From NCBI GenBank assembly GCA_022574065.1, contig JACZST010000002.1, positions 1 to 30,309 on the forward strand: a stretch of DNA of 30,309 nucleotides, written 5' to 3'. This document shows, piece by piece, positions 16,049 to 24,775 of this stretch. The position numbers and the translations under genes were made by a program. Under the pieces are notes generated by a model that was not told the DNA's origin, did no database searches, and saw only the letters and a program-made list of their open reading frames with translations. Source of the DNA: Acidobacteriota bacterium (GTDB taxonomy: Bacteria; Actinomycetota; Acidimicrobiia; Spongiisociales; UBA5794). Every line of letters starts with the position of its first letter. Within the stretch, counting starts at the first letter, position 1.

Positions 16049-17287
16049 TCACGAATCCTGAATCTGCGCTTGTAGTGCCGGAAGAGTCGGCTCAATGAGC
16101 GGTACTTCATCAAGTCGAGCGGCGGTCGTTTCGATGTCCTTCAGTCCAGTCGAGGTGCCTATCGCCACAATGACTTCGTCCTCTGCAATGAGATCCTCCG
16201 CTGCGAGTCGCTCTGCAGCTTGAACAGCCGTGACCGAGGAGGCCTCGAGATATAGGCCTTCGTCGGCCGCCAACATCAGCTGGCTGCGCATGATCTCTGT
16301 GTCCTCCCCGACAACGACAGCACGGCCATTGGTCTGTCTCAGCACGCGTACGCCCTGGTAGGTGGCCACATTACCCGCGATCGAGAATGCGACTGACGGA
16401 CGGGCCTGGGTGGTCGCCGGCACGTCACTGCCCTCGAGCAGTGTGGCCGAGAAGGGACCCAACGGCTCAGCGGCTACCAGCCGGGGCATGCTCTCAGAAT
16501 GGCCAAGGGCAGCCAGATCGGCAAATCCACGGAAGATGCCAGCGAGCCCGTCACCGTAGGCGGTCGGCACGACAACCACGTCGGGAACTCCGCCAACCTG
16601 CTCGTAGATCTCATAGGCGATGGACTTATACCCTTCGATGCCAAACGGGTTCGATCCTATTGGAGGGTCCACGAGTCCCGACAGCGGGACCCAGCCCCAC
16701 TCCTCAACGGCCAAACGCATCAGCGACCACCTGTCTTTTGGGCGCTCAACCGCCACGACCTCCGCGCCGTATGCCTGCATGAGCACTTTCATCGTCAGCG
16801 GAACCGAGGCCAACGTCAGAGCGATGCAACGCATGCCAGCTGCAGCAGCGTAGGCAGCAACGGCCGCACCATGGTTCCCGGTGGTCGCCACAACCACAGT
16901 GTTAGCGCCGTCGGCGAGGGCTTTGGTCGTAGCGACGGCGGCAAGCCGATCCTTATACGACCAGGTCGGGTTTCGAGTTTCGTCCTTCAGATAGAGGCGA
17001 GAGAGGCCGAGCCGAGCGCCGGTCCGTTCCAGGTGAAGTAACGGTGTATTTCCCTCGCCCAGGCTCACGACCGGTGCCGCCTCCGGCAATGGCAGCATTC
17101 CTTTTCGCTGAAATAGCCCTGGAGCCGCCGGGTCGGGCGCCCATGATTCCGCCCCGAATTCATATACGGGATGAACGTTGACCGGCACACCTTGGCCGGC
17201 ACACACAGAGCAGCCGTACATGAAGGCCTTCTCCTCGACCTGGGCACCACAGCGTGGACAGGCCAAATAGCACAGATACGCGCTCAC
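16049..17287 (-). CDS. Threonine-synthase-like PLP-dependent enzyme with N-terminal zinc ribbon
   Basis: A 412-residue fold-type II PLP enzyme. The N-terminus has two CxxC pairs (LACPRCGAQ and YGCSVCAGQ) of a zinc ribbon, as in some threonine synthases and cysteate-synthase-like proteins. The PLP Lys is in NPTWSYKDRLAAV (usual motif PTGSFKDR). The phosphate loop is TTGNHGAAVAAYA, and the C-terminal glycine loop is AIGTSTGLKD. The GTG at 17287 overlaps the stop of the M24 gene (GTGA). No homoserine or threonine genes are nearby, so a beta-elimination or beta-replacement on an amino-acid intermediate of this pathway is more likely than threonine biosynthesis. That is inference. Confidence 0.9.
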   Translation of the reverse strand: MSAYLCYLACPRCGAQVEEKAFMYGCSVCAGQGVPVNVHPVYEFGAESWAPDPAAPGLFQRKGMLPLPEAAPVVSLGEGNTPLLHLERTGARLGLSRLYLKDETRNPTWSYKDRLAAVATTKALADGANTVVVATTGNHGAAVAAYAAAAGMRCIALTLASVPLTMKVLMQAYGAEVVAVERPKDRWSLMRLAVEEWGWVPLSGLVDPPIGSNPFGIEGYKSIAYEIYEQVGGVPDVVVVPTAYGDGLAGIFRGFADLAALGHSESMPRLVAAEPLGPFSATLLEGSDVPATTQARPSVAFSIAGNVATYQGVRVLRQTNGRAVVVGEDTEIMRSQLMLAADEGLYLEASSVTAVQAAERLAAEDLIAEDEVIVAIGTSTGLKDIETTAARLDEVPLIEPTLPALQAQIQDS

Positions 17288-18429
17288 GGCTCGATCACTC
17301 GCAGTGACCGGTCGGAGACCGTCAACATATCCGCGCCATCGGCGGTCACCACGAGAGCGTCCTCGACCATCATCCCGCCCCAGCCGATCTCGTAGTAGGG
17401 CGTCTCAAAGCAGAAAACCATTCCTGACTCCAACACGGTGGGCCATGCTGGGGCCACCACCGGACGCTCGTAAACCTCGGTGCCAATGGCATGGCCGCAG
17501 TGCTGGCGACGGTATGGAATGAGTCCGGAGTCCTCCACCGCGGACACCGCTACATCGAAGAGGTGCTCTGCCGAGATGCCGGGTCGAACCGTTTGCAGTT
17601 GCGCTTCCTCTCCCGCCAGAATCGCCGCGTATCGAGATGCCACGAGATGGTTCGGCTCACCCACGACGGCTGTGCGTCCAATGTCCGACCAGTAGCCCTC
17701 GAAAGTGCATCCCACGTCGAAACGCACCAGATCGCCCTGCCGAAGCACCCGGTTCGTCGGTCGCGCATCCGAAAACGCGCTCCGAGGACCTGATGTCACC
17801 ACGGTGAAGCGAGGAAATCCTCCACCGGCGGCCATGGTAGTCGCCACCGCCTTCGCCAATTCGAGCTCCGATATGCCTGCACCTGCTGTCTCGATTGCGG
17901 CGTCGATGCCTTGCTCGGCAAGCCGTGCAGCCACACGCAGTCGCTCAACCTCTTCCGGTAACTTCACGGCCCGGCGGTCATACATCCAGTCGGTGGCGTC
18001 GAGCGGCTCAGCTCCCACACTCGAGATCGCCGGAGCAAGATCACTCGCACCGGCGTCGAACCCAACCCGTCCGGCGATGTTGGCCCGAGACATGGCGTCG
18101 GTCACGGCTTCCTGAAAAGACTCGTGTCGCCCGGTGAGTTGCGACTCAGGAGCCTCACCGCCGACAGATTCAAAGTAGAAGGTGCCAAACGGAATGTAGG
18201 TCTCGGCGGAGATACCCGCCTCGAAGGCCGCAGCCCCGTCCGATGCGCCACCCACCACAAAGGTCTGGTCGCCAGACATCAGGACGAGCATCCGATGAGA
18301 TTCGAACAGATCACCGGCGACGCTTCGGTAGCCCGTCGAATAGCCGATATGCGTTTTTGACCCGAGCGCGAGCCAGTCGTAGGCAGATTCATCGAGGGCC
18401 GCACGTAGCTTCGCCGCGGTCTCGATCAT
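17284..18429 (-). CDS. M24-family metallohydrolase (Xaa-Pro peptidase/creatinase-like)
   Basis: A 381-residue pita-bread-fold protein with a creatinase-type N-terminal domain (about residues 1-135) followed by the catalytic domain. All five usual metal ligands can be placed: Asp in VRFDVGCTFEG, Asp in YWSDIGRTAV, His in HCGHAIGTE, Glu in FCFETPYYE and Glu in MMVEDALVV. This favours a metal-dependent dipeptidase or amidohydrolase over true creatinase, which lacks the metal site. It should cleave an amide or Xaa-Pro-like bond in the cytoplasm. The ATG at 18429 overlaps the upstream stop (ATGA) and its own stop overlaps the next GTG, so it is coupled on both sides. Confidence 0.92.
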   Translation of the reverse strand: MIETAAKLRAALDESAYDWLALGSKTHIGYSTGYRSVAGDLFESHRMLVLMSGDQTFVVGGASDGAAAFEAGISAETYIPFGTFYFESVGGEAPESQLTGRHESFQEAVTDAMSRANIAGRVGFDAGASDLAPAISSVGAEPLDATDWMYDRRAVKLPEEVERLRVAARLAEQGIDAAIETAGAGISELELAKAVATTMAAGGGFPRFTVVTSGPRSAFSDARPTNRVLRQGDLVRFDVGCTFEGYWSDIGRTAVVGEPNHLVASRYAAILAGEEAQLQTVRPGISAEHLFDVAVSAVEDSGLIPYRRQHCGHAIGTEVYERPVVAPAWPTVLESGMVFCFETPYYEIGWGGMMVEDALVVTADGADMLTVSDRSLRVIEP

Positions 18430-19508
18430 GCGCGACCCTTTCGCCCATACGGAGCGATGACCTGCTCAGAGAATTGCTCCATGGCTTCCAAAGTCTCCGC
18501 GACCGTGTTGGTTGCAAAAAGCAACCCCGCAAAAGCCTCGACTCCCGACTCCAGGTATGCCTGCACTTGCTCAGCCACATCATCTGGCGTGCCAACGAGG
18601 TTACGCATCTCGAGGGAGTCGGCGAGTCGGCCTTTCATCGTCGAGGTCCCAAGAGAGGTGAGATGGGTCTGGATCTGGGAGGAGCGAAAGCGCTCGACGG
18701 CCCCCTCGTGGCTGTCGTGAATGGAAACCGCTAGCTGCATCGCCGCCTCGAAGGGGCGGTCCGCAACGATGTCCGACTCATCCTCGAGAAGGCGAATCTC
18801 GTTCAACCCTGCGGCGTATTCCGGCGGCGTCAGGCACGCCGGCAGCCATCCGTTCGCCCTCGTCGCTGCTCGACGGCGAGACGCTGCTGAGTTGCCTCCA
18901 GACAGGATCGGCAGAGGACTCTGAACCGGCTTGGGGTAGCTCTCGATGTCCTCGAAACAGATGAACTCTCCCGAGTAGGTGGCGCGCCGTTCTGAGAACA
19001 GGACATCAAGCGCCGCAAGGAACTCATCGGCATAGCGTCCTCGGTGCAGATCGCGCCCCGGGTACATAGCCTCGAACTCTTCTCTGTAGGCGCCAACACC
19101 AACACCAACAATCATCCGCCCATTCGAGAGTTGGTCGAGCGTTGCCACCTGTTTGGCCGCCATGACCGGGTGATGGAACGGAGCCACGAGGACACAGGTG
19201 GCCAACCGAAGCGTCGCCGTTGAAGCTGCAACATAGGCGAGATACGTCAGCGGGTCGTAGAAGCGAGGCGGTTCGTCGAAGGCTCCCCTGATGTATTGCT
19301 GGGTTGACACGTGGTCGTTGCCCCAAACAGAGTCGAAACCGAGCCGTTCCGCAGCCACGGCAAGTTGGACAGCCTCATCGACATCAGCGAACGGAATCGG
19401 GTACATCAGTCCTTCGGTGGCCGTCGGAACTCCGAGTCCGAAGCGCGGCGTTCCGCTCACCGGTCCATCCTCTGTGCTTGAAGCCGCGGAGGTCGATTTT
19501 AGAGCCAT
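18426..19508 (-). CDS. LLM-class flavin-dependent oxidoreductase (bacterial luciferase-like), second of a pair
   Basis: A 360-residue TIM-barrel protein of the luciferase-like monooxygenase superfamily. Typical segments are AAERLGFDSVWGNDH, YDPLTYLAYVAASTATLRLATCVL, HHPVMAAKQVATLDQLSNGR and VGVGVGAYREEFEA. PILSGGNSAASRRRAATRANGWLP follows, and GTPDDVAEQVQAYLESGVEAF lies near the C-terminus. The cofactor is F420 or FMN and the substrate is unknown. The start is ATG 19508, which overlaps the upstream LLM gene by 10 bp. The open frame to 19916 only adds the antisense-like Arg-rich out-of-frame reading of that gene. The N-terminal 17 or so residues are Ser/Thr-rich and non-conserved. Confidence 0.9.
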   Translation of the reverse strand: MALKSTSAASSTEDGPVSGTPRFGLGVPTATEGLMYPIPFADVDEAVQLAVAAERLGFDSVWGNDHVSTQQYIRGAFDEPPRFYDPLTYLAYVAASTATLRLATCVLVAPFHHPVMAAKQVATLDQLSNGRMIVGVGVGAYREEFEAMYPGRDLHRGRYADEFLAALDVLFSERRATYSGEFICFEDIESYPKPVQSPLPILSGGNSAASRRRAATRANGWLPACLTPPEYAAGLNEIRLLEDESDIVADRPFEAAMQLAVSIHDSHEGAVERFRSSQIQTHLTSLGTSTMKGRLADSLEMRNLVGTPDDVAEQVQAYLESGVEAFAGLLFATNTVAETLEAMEQFSEQVIAPYGRKGRA

Positions 19509-20488
19509 GGCATTACCGCGTCGGCGGTGAGACGGACGATGTCGTCGACTCGATCGGTTGCGACCGGGTATAGGGCAACCGAGTCGGCACCGGCGTCGTA
19601 GAAGCCCTTTATCCTCGCAGCGCACTCTTCCGGCGTACCGGCGATGGTCAGATCGTCGACCCACTGGTCGGGCATCCCTGCCAGCAGCGCGTCGTATCCA
19701 CCGGTGGCGATGAGCGCATTGAGCTCGTCCGAGATTCCGTACACGTCGGTTAGGGCGTTGGCACCGTGCTGCCCATAGAAGGCGAGTGTTGTCTTGGCAG
19801 ACTCGCGAGCTGCGGCCCCGTCTGCATCCACGGAGTAGATGGCAAACACAGTGATCGGATGATCGTCGGTGCGGCCGCCCCGCTTCCGCCCTTCGTTGAT
19901 GCGGTTTCTCGCCCATTGCACGTATTCGTGACTGGCGGCAACGGACAGCACCGAACCATCGGCTACCTCTCCCGAGAGTCGGAGCATTCTTGGTCCTGAT
20001 ACGCCCATGCGAATCGGGGTCGGCTTGCCCACCTCAGGGTAGGTCAGAGTCACGTTTTCGAATGTGTACACCTGGCCGTCCTGATGCACCGTCTCGCCGC
20101 GCAACAAGCTCTTGACGCTGGTGACGCACTCACGCAAAGCCGCCAGCGTCGACGGCGGGTACAGACCCATCTGACGTACCCACGCCGGCACCCCCAGCCC
20201 GATGCCGGCGATCAGGCGATTAGGGTGCACACGCGAGATCGTCGAGATCTCCATCGCGAGCAGGGCAGGGTGGCGAGCCATCGCTGAAACCACGCCGAGC
20301 CCGACTTTGACACGAGAAGTACTGTCAAGGGCGAGCGCCACGCCGGAGATGCCTCCGGTGGAGAAGAAGTCCTCCGCCAGCCAGACCTCGTCAAATCCGG
20401 ACGCCTCTGCCGTTGCGGTCGCACCGGGGACCTGCCCCGGCGCAATCGCGCTACCAATCACCAAACCCAAGCAATGCTGAGTGCTCAT
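19499..20488 (-). CDS. LLM-class flavin-dependent oxidoreductase, first gene of the operon
   Basis: A 329-residue luciferase-like TIM-barrel enzyme. ATAEASGFDEVWLAEDFF, VGLGVVSAMARHPALLAMEI, HPNRLIAGIGLGVPAWVRQMG and PIRMGVSGPRMLRLSGEVADG match the MER/F420-dependent reductase type. The C-terminal GTPEECAARIKGFYDAGADSV is also typical. It probably uses F420 or FMN in oxidation or monooxygenation of the pathway substrate. The ATG at 20488 has a modest GAGG site. It overlaps the second LLM gene at the 3' end. The two LLM proteins are only distantly similar, so they probably carry out different steps or form a heteromer. Confidence 0.9.
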   Translation of the reverse strand: MSTQHCLGLVIGSAIAPGQVPGATATAEASGFDEVWLAEDFFSTGGISGVALALDSTSRVKVGLGVVSAMARHPALLAMEISTISRVHPNRLIAGIGLGVPAWVRQMGLYPPSTLAALRECVTSVKSLLRGETVHQDGQVYTFENVTLTYPEVGKPTPIRMGVSGPRMLRLSGEVADGSVLSVAASHEYVQWARNRINEGRKRGGRTDDHPITVFAIYSVDADGAAARESAKTTLAFYGQHGANALTDVYGISDELNALIATGGYDALLAGMPDQWVDDLTIAGTPEECAARIKGFYDAGADSVALYPVATDRVDDIVRLTADAVMPWL

Positions 20489-20510
20489 TCGGCACGCCTC
20501 ATTTCGTTCT

Positions 20511-20539
20511 TTGGAAACGGTCTAGGATCGAGTGATAAC
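20511..20539 (+). promoter_or_regulatory. Weak candidate promoter for the plus-strand SnoaL-like gene
   Basis: TTGGAA (20511-20516) and GATAAC (20534-20539) are separated by 17 nt in the 82-bp divergent gap between the LLM operon and the SnoaL-like gene. Each box matches consensus at four of six positions, so support is limited. Confidence 0.3.
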
Positions 20540-20570
20540 TTGGGACCAAAGGAATGGAGGCCACAAGACA

Positions 20571-20951
20571 ATGGGATCCAAAGACGATGCCCGGCTGCTC
20601 GTCGATCAGATCGTGGCTGCCTACAACTCGTGCGACGTTGATGCACTCGTAGCGCTCTATCAACCCGACATCACATATTGGAGTGCTCTCGATGGCCTGC
20701 AAACGGGCATCGACACGGTGCGAGAGCATCTCGATCACCTCCGCGAGACACTGCCGGACGACCAGATGCAGGCCCAGACGATCATCACCGACGGGGAGCT
20801 GGTCGTCGTCGAGTTCGAGAGCACTGGAACAAACCCGGCGGGCCAGCCATACGCGATCGAATTCACCGAGGTATTCGAGCTACGTAACGGCAAAGTGGCG
20901 TCGATCAAGGCATACCTCGATCCTGAAGAGGTAACAAACGCGATGAGCTGA
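20571..20951 (+). CDS. SnoaL/NTF2-like protein, second copy
   Basis: A 126-residue NTF2-like protein with the pattern VDQIVAAYNSCDVDALVALY, then ITYWSALDG, VREHLDHL and the final strands AIEFTEVFELRNGKVASIKAYLDP. It resembles ketosteroid-isomerase-like and polyketide-cyclase-like binding proteins. The ATG at 20571 is favoured because GGAGG lies 10 nt upstream. An earlier start at 20532 would add 13 residues from the promoter region. It is divergent from the LLM operon, converges with the ABC ATPase gene 12 bp away, and is a distant paralogue of the protein at 14781. Confidence 0.85.
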   Translation: MGSKDDARLLVDQIVAAYNSCDVDALVALYQPDITYWSALDGLQTGIDTVREHLDHLRETLPDDQMQAQTIITDGELVVVEFESTGTNPAGQPYAIEFTEVFELRNGKVASIKAYLDPEEVTNAMS

Positions 20952-20963
20952 AGCCGGGTGCCA

Positions 20964-21917
20964 TCAGCCCGATGCCGCCAGTGTCGGCACCGCGAAGCAT
21001 TCGACATCGTGACCCGATGTAAACGTCTCCAATTTGGGCATCTCCTCCCGACACCGCCCATGGACAAGTGAGCAGCGGTCCTGAAAGGCGCAGCCCGCGG
21101 GAACATCAGCCGGATTAGGGGTTTCCCCTTTGAGAATGATGCGGCGGGTGCGTTGGTTCGGATCGAAGGAAGGCACCGCCGACAGCAGGGCCTTGGTGTA
21201 CGGATGCTGAGGAGACTCGAACACCTCCTCCGTCTCAGCGACCTCGACAACACGTCCCAGGTACATGACGGCAACGCGATCAGCGATGCGTCGCACCGTG
21301 CTGAGGTCGTGGCTGATGAACAGGTAGGCGACATTCCGCGCGCTCTGGATCTCGCGCAGTAGCGATATTATTCGGCCGCGAACCGACTGGTCCAGCGACG
21401 ACGTTGGCTCGTCGAGCACGACAAGCTCGGGTTCGCTCATGAGGGCCCTCGCCATGGCGATTCTCTGCTGCTGGCCTCCGGAGAGCTCTCGGGGAAGCCG
21501 CGACTTGTAAGCCGGACCTAGACCCACCAGTGTCAGAACCTCGTCGACTTCCTTCTCGATATCGGAGCGGCTGCCCCCTTTCATCAGCTGGAGAGGCTCA
21601 CGAACGGTGGTACCCGCTCTAAATCGTGGGTTCAGCGACGAATCCGGATGCTGGAACACCATCTGAATCCGACTGCGGAAGCCTTTGCTGCCCACCAGAT
21701 CCTCCAAGCGCTGGCCATCGAAAATAACGTCCCCGGCGGTTGGGGCTTGCAGTCCTACCACAATGCGGCCGAGGGTCGTCTTGCCACACCCGGACTCTCC
21801 AACGAGGCCAACCGTCTCTCCTCGGTGCACCTCGAGATCTACGCCTCGCAAAGCAGGGACCGCCTTGGACCCGTGCCCGAAGACCTTGTGCAGGCCTCGT
21901 ATCTCAAGAAGTGACAA
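20964..21917 (-). CDS. Peptide-type ABC transporter ATP-binding protein (OppF/DppF-like)
   Basis: A 317-residue ATPase. Walker A is GLVGESGCGKTTLG, the signature is ELSGGQQQRIAMARAL, Walker B is LVVLDEPTSSLDQSV, and the switch His is in LFISHDLSTV. The Cys-containing C-terminal tail typical of Opp/Dpp ATPases reads GCAFQDRCSLVHGRC. It powers import on the cytoplasmic side together with the OppD-like partner. The start is TTG 21917, with a strong AAGGAGGG site 5-6 nt upstream, overlapping the OppD-like gene by 14 bp. It is the last gene of the importer operon. Confidence 0.95.
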   Translation of the reverse strand: MSLLEIRGLHKVFGHGSKAVPALRGVDLEVHRGETVGLVGESGCGKTTLGRIVVGLQAPTAGDVIFDGQRLEDLVGSKGFRSRIQMVFQHPDSSLNPRFRAGTTVREPLQLMKGGSRSDIEKEVDEVLTLVGLGPAYKSRLPRELSGGQQQRIAMARALMSEPELVVLDEPTSSLDQSVRGRIISLLREIQSARNVAYLFISHDLSTVRRIADRVAVMYLGRVVEVAETEEVFESPQHPYTKALLSAVPSFDPNQRTRRIILKGETPNPADVPAGCAFQDRCSLVHGRCREEMPKLETFTSGHDVECFAVPTLAASG

Positions 21918-22848
21918 CGCGGCCCTCCTTGTTCAGAAAACATGCAGAAGCGTGACCGTCGCCGATGGCAAAAAGCGGAGGGAACTCGTTGCATGCGTGA
22001 TAGGCATGAGGACAGCGATGTGAGAAGCGGCACCCTTTGAGCGCGAAGTTGACTCCGACATCGATCACCCGGTGATCAACCTCCTTGTCGGTAGCCTCGA
22101 GGAGGTAGCGCGTATACGGATGCTCCGGATCATCTAGAAGATCGGTGATACCGGCTGTCTCCATGATCTGTCCCCCGTACATGACCACGACGCGACCACA
22201 CATCTCGGCGACGGCGGCGAGGTCGTGGGTGATAAACAGCACACCACATCCGATCTCGGCGACGAGGGAGCGGATCAGATCGAAAATCTGTGCCTGGATA
22301 GTGACGTCGAGAGCTGTCGTCGGCTCATCGGCGATCAACAGCCGAGGCCTGCACGCCATTGCCATTGCGATCATCACCCGCTGGCACATTCCACCCGATA
22401 GCTGGTGGGGGTAAGCACGCGCCACTCGGTCGGCGCCGGAGATGCCGACGCGCCGAAGCATCTCAATGGAATGGGCCTTGGCGTCTTTCTTGCCGAGATC
22501 CTGATTCGTCTCCAGCACCCGGGCAACCTGTCGACCGGCCCTCATAGTGGGGTTGAGGGCGCTCCGTGGCTGCTGGAAGATCATCGAAATATCTGCCGTC
22601 ACTCGCTCGGAAGCCCGATCAGCGTCTGCCAGCTCCAGATTCTCGAGCTTGATGCTTCCGCCGCGGAGCTCGATGCCGTTGGGCAGCAACCCAATGACAG
22701 CGAGTGCCGCCATGGTCTTACCAGACCCAGACTCACCGACAATTCCCAGGACCTCACCCGCCTTGACGTCGAAGTTGACATCGCGCAGGAGGAGGTGCGG
22801 CGATCCAGCTACCCCCACGCTGAGGCCTTGGACTTCGAGCAGGCTCAA
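21904..22848 (-). CDS. Peptide-type ABC transporter ATP-binding protein (OppD/DppD-like)
   Basis: A 314-residue ATPase. Walker A is GIVGESGSGKTMAA, the signature is QLSGGMCQRVMIAMAM, Walker B is LLIADEPTTALDVTI, and the switch His is in LFITHDLAAVAE. The C-terminal Cys tail is GCRFSHRCPHAYHAC. The start is TTG 22848, which forms a TTGA overlap with the permease stop and has GGAGG 7 nt upstream. Homology begins at once (SLLEVQGLSV). The longer frame to 22941 adds non-homologous Arg-rich sequence from inside the permease gene. Confidence 0.94.
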   Translation of the reverse strand: MSLLEVQGLSVGVAGSPHLLLRDVNFDVKAGEVLGIVGESGSGKTMAALAVIGLLPNGIELRGGSIKLENLELADADRASERVTADISMIFQQPRSALNPTMRAGRQVARVLETNQDLGKKDAKAHSIEMLRRVGISGADRVARAYPHQLSGGMCQRVMIAMAMACRPRLLIADEPTTALDVTIQAQIFDLIRSLVAEIGCGVLFITHDLAAVAEMCGRVVVMYGGQIMETAGITDLLDDPEHPYTRYLLEATDKEVDHRVIDVGVNFALKGCRFSHRCPHAYHACNEFPPLFAIGDGHASACFLNKEGRVVTS

Positions 22849-23738
22849 GACGCAGCCTCCCCACCGAACTCGTCGCCGATGAAGTGAAAGGCCATGACGG
22901 CGAGGACGATCATTCCGCCCGGAAACATTGATGTCCACCACTCGCCGGTGATTATGTCCTTTGCGCCTTCACCCACCATCACCCCCCACTCGGGGGTGGG
23001 TGGCTGGATTCCGACGCTGAGAAATGCCAGTCCTGCGACCGTCAGCACTGCGTATCCGGTGACCAGCGTGGCACCGACGACCGATGGCCCCAATGAGTTC
23101 GGCAGGACGTGGCGGAACGCCACACGCATTGAACTATTACCAGCCAGTCGCGCCCCGTCCACGTATTCGAGCTCGCGTTCCTTGAGCACCTGAGCGCGCG
23201 TCAGACGGATGAAGTAGGGCACGAACGCAACGGACACGGCGAGGATGACGTTGACCATGGTCTCCTCGAGTGCGGCAACGATGATCAACGCCAGCACAAA
23301 TCCAGGAAAGGCCAGGACCACGTCGGTCAAGCGCATTATGACCTCGTCGGTCGAACCGCCGAAGTAGCCGGCGATGACCCCGATGAATGATCCCACCGTC
23401 AAGGCAAGCAATGAGATCGTGATGCCGATCGTGAGATCGAGACGAGCAGCGTGAACCGAGCGCGCAAACACATCACGCCCGAACCTGTCCGTACCAAACC
23501 AGTGGGCGGCTGAGGGTGCCTGGAAGGTGTTGGCCGGGTCTGTGGACAGGGGGTCGCCCACAAGAAACGGGCCAACAATCGCCAGGCCGACAAGGAGCAC
23601 CAGCAGAGACACGCCGACGACCAGCAGCGGCTTACGCCGCACGAAGCCGAGAGACATCTTGGTGCGCGACTGCCGGTCTGGGCCCTCAAACTCCTCTGGG
23701 ACGAACTCGGGGCTGCGATCTGGGACCGTCTCGGTCAT
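22845..23738 (-). CDS. Peptide-type ABC transporter permease (OppC/DppC-like)
   Basis: A 297-residue inner-membrane permease. A cytoplasmic N-terminal tail precedes the first membrane helix (PLLVVGVSLLVLLVGLAIVGPFL, about residues 35-57). A periplasmic loop follows with HWFGTDRFGRDVFARSVHAAR, the OppC-type signature. The EAA-like coupling region FIRLTRAQVLKERELEYVDGARLAG is clear. Five or six helices are visible. It pairs with the OppB-like permease, whose stop it overlaps (ATGA). Confidence 0.94.
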   Translation of the reverse strand: MTETVPDRSPEFVPEEFEGPDRQSRTKMSLGFVRRKPLLVVGVSLLVLLVGLAIVGPFLVGDPLSTDPANTFQAPSAAHWFGTDRFGRDVFARSVHAARLDLTIGITISLLALTVGSFIGVIAGYFGGSTDEVIMRLTDVVLAFPGFVLALIIVAALEETMVNVILAVSVAFVPYFIRLTRAQVLKERELEYVDGARLAGNSSMRVAFRHVLPNSLGPSVVGATLVTGYAVLTVAGLAFLSVGIQPPTPEWGVMVGEGAKDIITGEWWTSMFPGGMIVLAVMAFHFIGDEFGGEAAS

Positions 23739-24760
23739 GTCGACGCTGAACCCCCCAGTCGGATGCGCGGGTCGGCGAGCGCGTAGGCGACATCAATCAC
23801 GATGTTGAGGATCACGTAGAGAATCCCCACCAAGATCACAAAGCCCTGGAGTGATTCGAGGTCACTGGTCGAGATCGCGTCGAACGCGTATCTGCCCACG
23901 CCCGGCCAGGAGAAGAGAAACTCAACGATGATATTTCCTCCCAGCATGAAACCCAACACAATGCCGATCGTGGTGATCACAGGGATCAGCGCGTTCCGAG
24001 TGCCGTCAACTAACAGCATGCGCATCCGCGGTACGCCGACGGCCTTCGCCGTGCGGATGTAATCACTGTCGAGAGCTTCGATCATCGCGACTCGCACCAT
24101 CTTCAGGATCGACGCCGCCAGCACGAAGCCCAGGGTAAACACCGGGAGCGCCAGATAGCGCACTGCCTCCCAGGCGACGGCGAACTGGCCGGAGAGCACC
24201 CCATCGATCGTGTAGAAGCCGGTGACCGTCGGAGGGGGGGCCGTTCCCACGGCGAGCCGATCCACTGGACCCGGAAACCAGCCGAGACCGAAGGCGAAAA
24301 AGAAGATCAAGAGAAGGCCCAGCCAGAACAGAGCCATCGACGACCCGATCACCGCGAAGAAACGCGCGGAGTTGTCGAGCCAGGAGCCCTGCCTCGCCGC
24401 CGCGACGATCCCAAGTGGAACCCCGATCAGAACCGCCAACAACACCGAGTAGAGGGCCAGTTCGAGCGACGCCGGAAGCCGATCCAGTAGCTCGCCGAGC
24501 ACCGGCTGGTTGGTGCGGATCGACACTCCGAGATCGCCGCGTACGAATCCGGACATGTAGTCGACGAATTGTTCGGATATCGGATCGTTGAGACCGTACT
24601 GGTCAGCGATGTACTGGATTCGCTCCTCGGTTGCATACGGGCCCGCCCGCAACGACGCTGCGTCGCCGGGAACGACCCGCACGATGAAGAACACCACTAC
24701 CACAATACCAAAGACGGTCAGAAGGCTTATTGCGAACCTCTTGGCCAGATACCGTCGCAT
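23735..24760 (-). CDS. Peptide-type ABC transporter permease (OppB/DppB-like)
   Basis: A 341-residue inner-membrane permease. It starts with MRRYLAKRFAISLLTVFGIVVVVFF, the usual first helix, and continues with VVPGDAA and YGLNDPISEQFVDYM. The EAA-like loop reads VRVAMIEALDSDYIRTAKAVGVP, and the last helices end in DVAYALADPRIRLG. The ATG at 24760 is chosen because AAAGGTGG lies just upstream and homology starts with it. The alternative at 24805 would begin inside the strong hairpin that precedes this gene. It acts with the OppC-like permease as the translocation channel. Confidence 0.93.
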   Translation of the reverse strand: MRRYLAKRFAISLLTVFGIVVVVFFIVRVVPGDAASLRAGPYATEERIQYIADQYGLNDPISEQFVDYMSGFVRGDLGVSIRTNQPVLGELLDRLPASLELALYSVLLAVLIGVPLGIVAAARQGSWLDNSARFFAVIGSSMALFWLGLLLIFFFAFGLGWFPGPVDRLAVGTAPPPTVTGFYTIDGVLSGQFAVAWEAVRYLALPVFTLGFVLAASILKMVRVAMIEALDSDYIRTAKAVGVPRMRMLLVDGTRNALIPVITTIGIVLGFMLGGNIIVEFLFSWPGVGRYAFDAISTSDLESLQGFVILVGILYVILNIVIDVAYALADPRIRLGGSAST

Positions 24761-24775
24761 GCCCACCTTTGATAG

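Noticed and set aside
17284..18429. True creatinase (creatine amidinohydrolase)
   Set aside because: Creatinase lacks the metal ligands of the fold, whereas all five usual ligands are visible here. A metal-dependent M24 hydrolase is the safer call.
19509..19916. N-terminal extension of the second LLM oxidoreductase
   Set aside because: The added 136 residues are an out-of-frame reading of the preceding LLM gene and are Arg-rich. Homology begins after ATG 19508.
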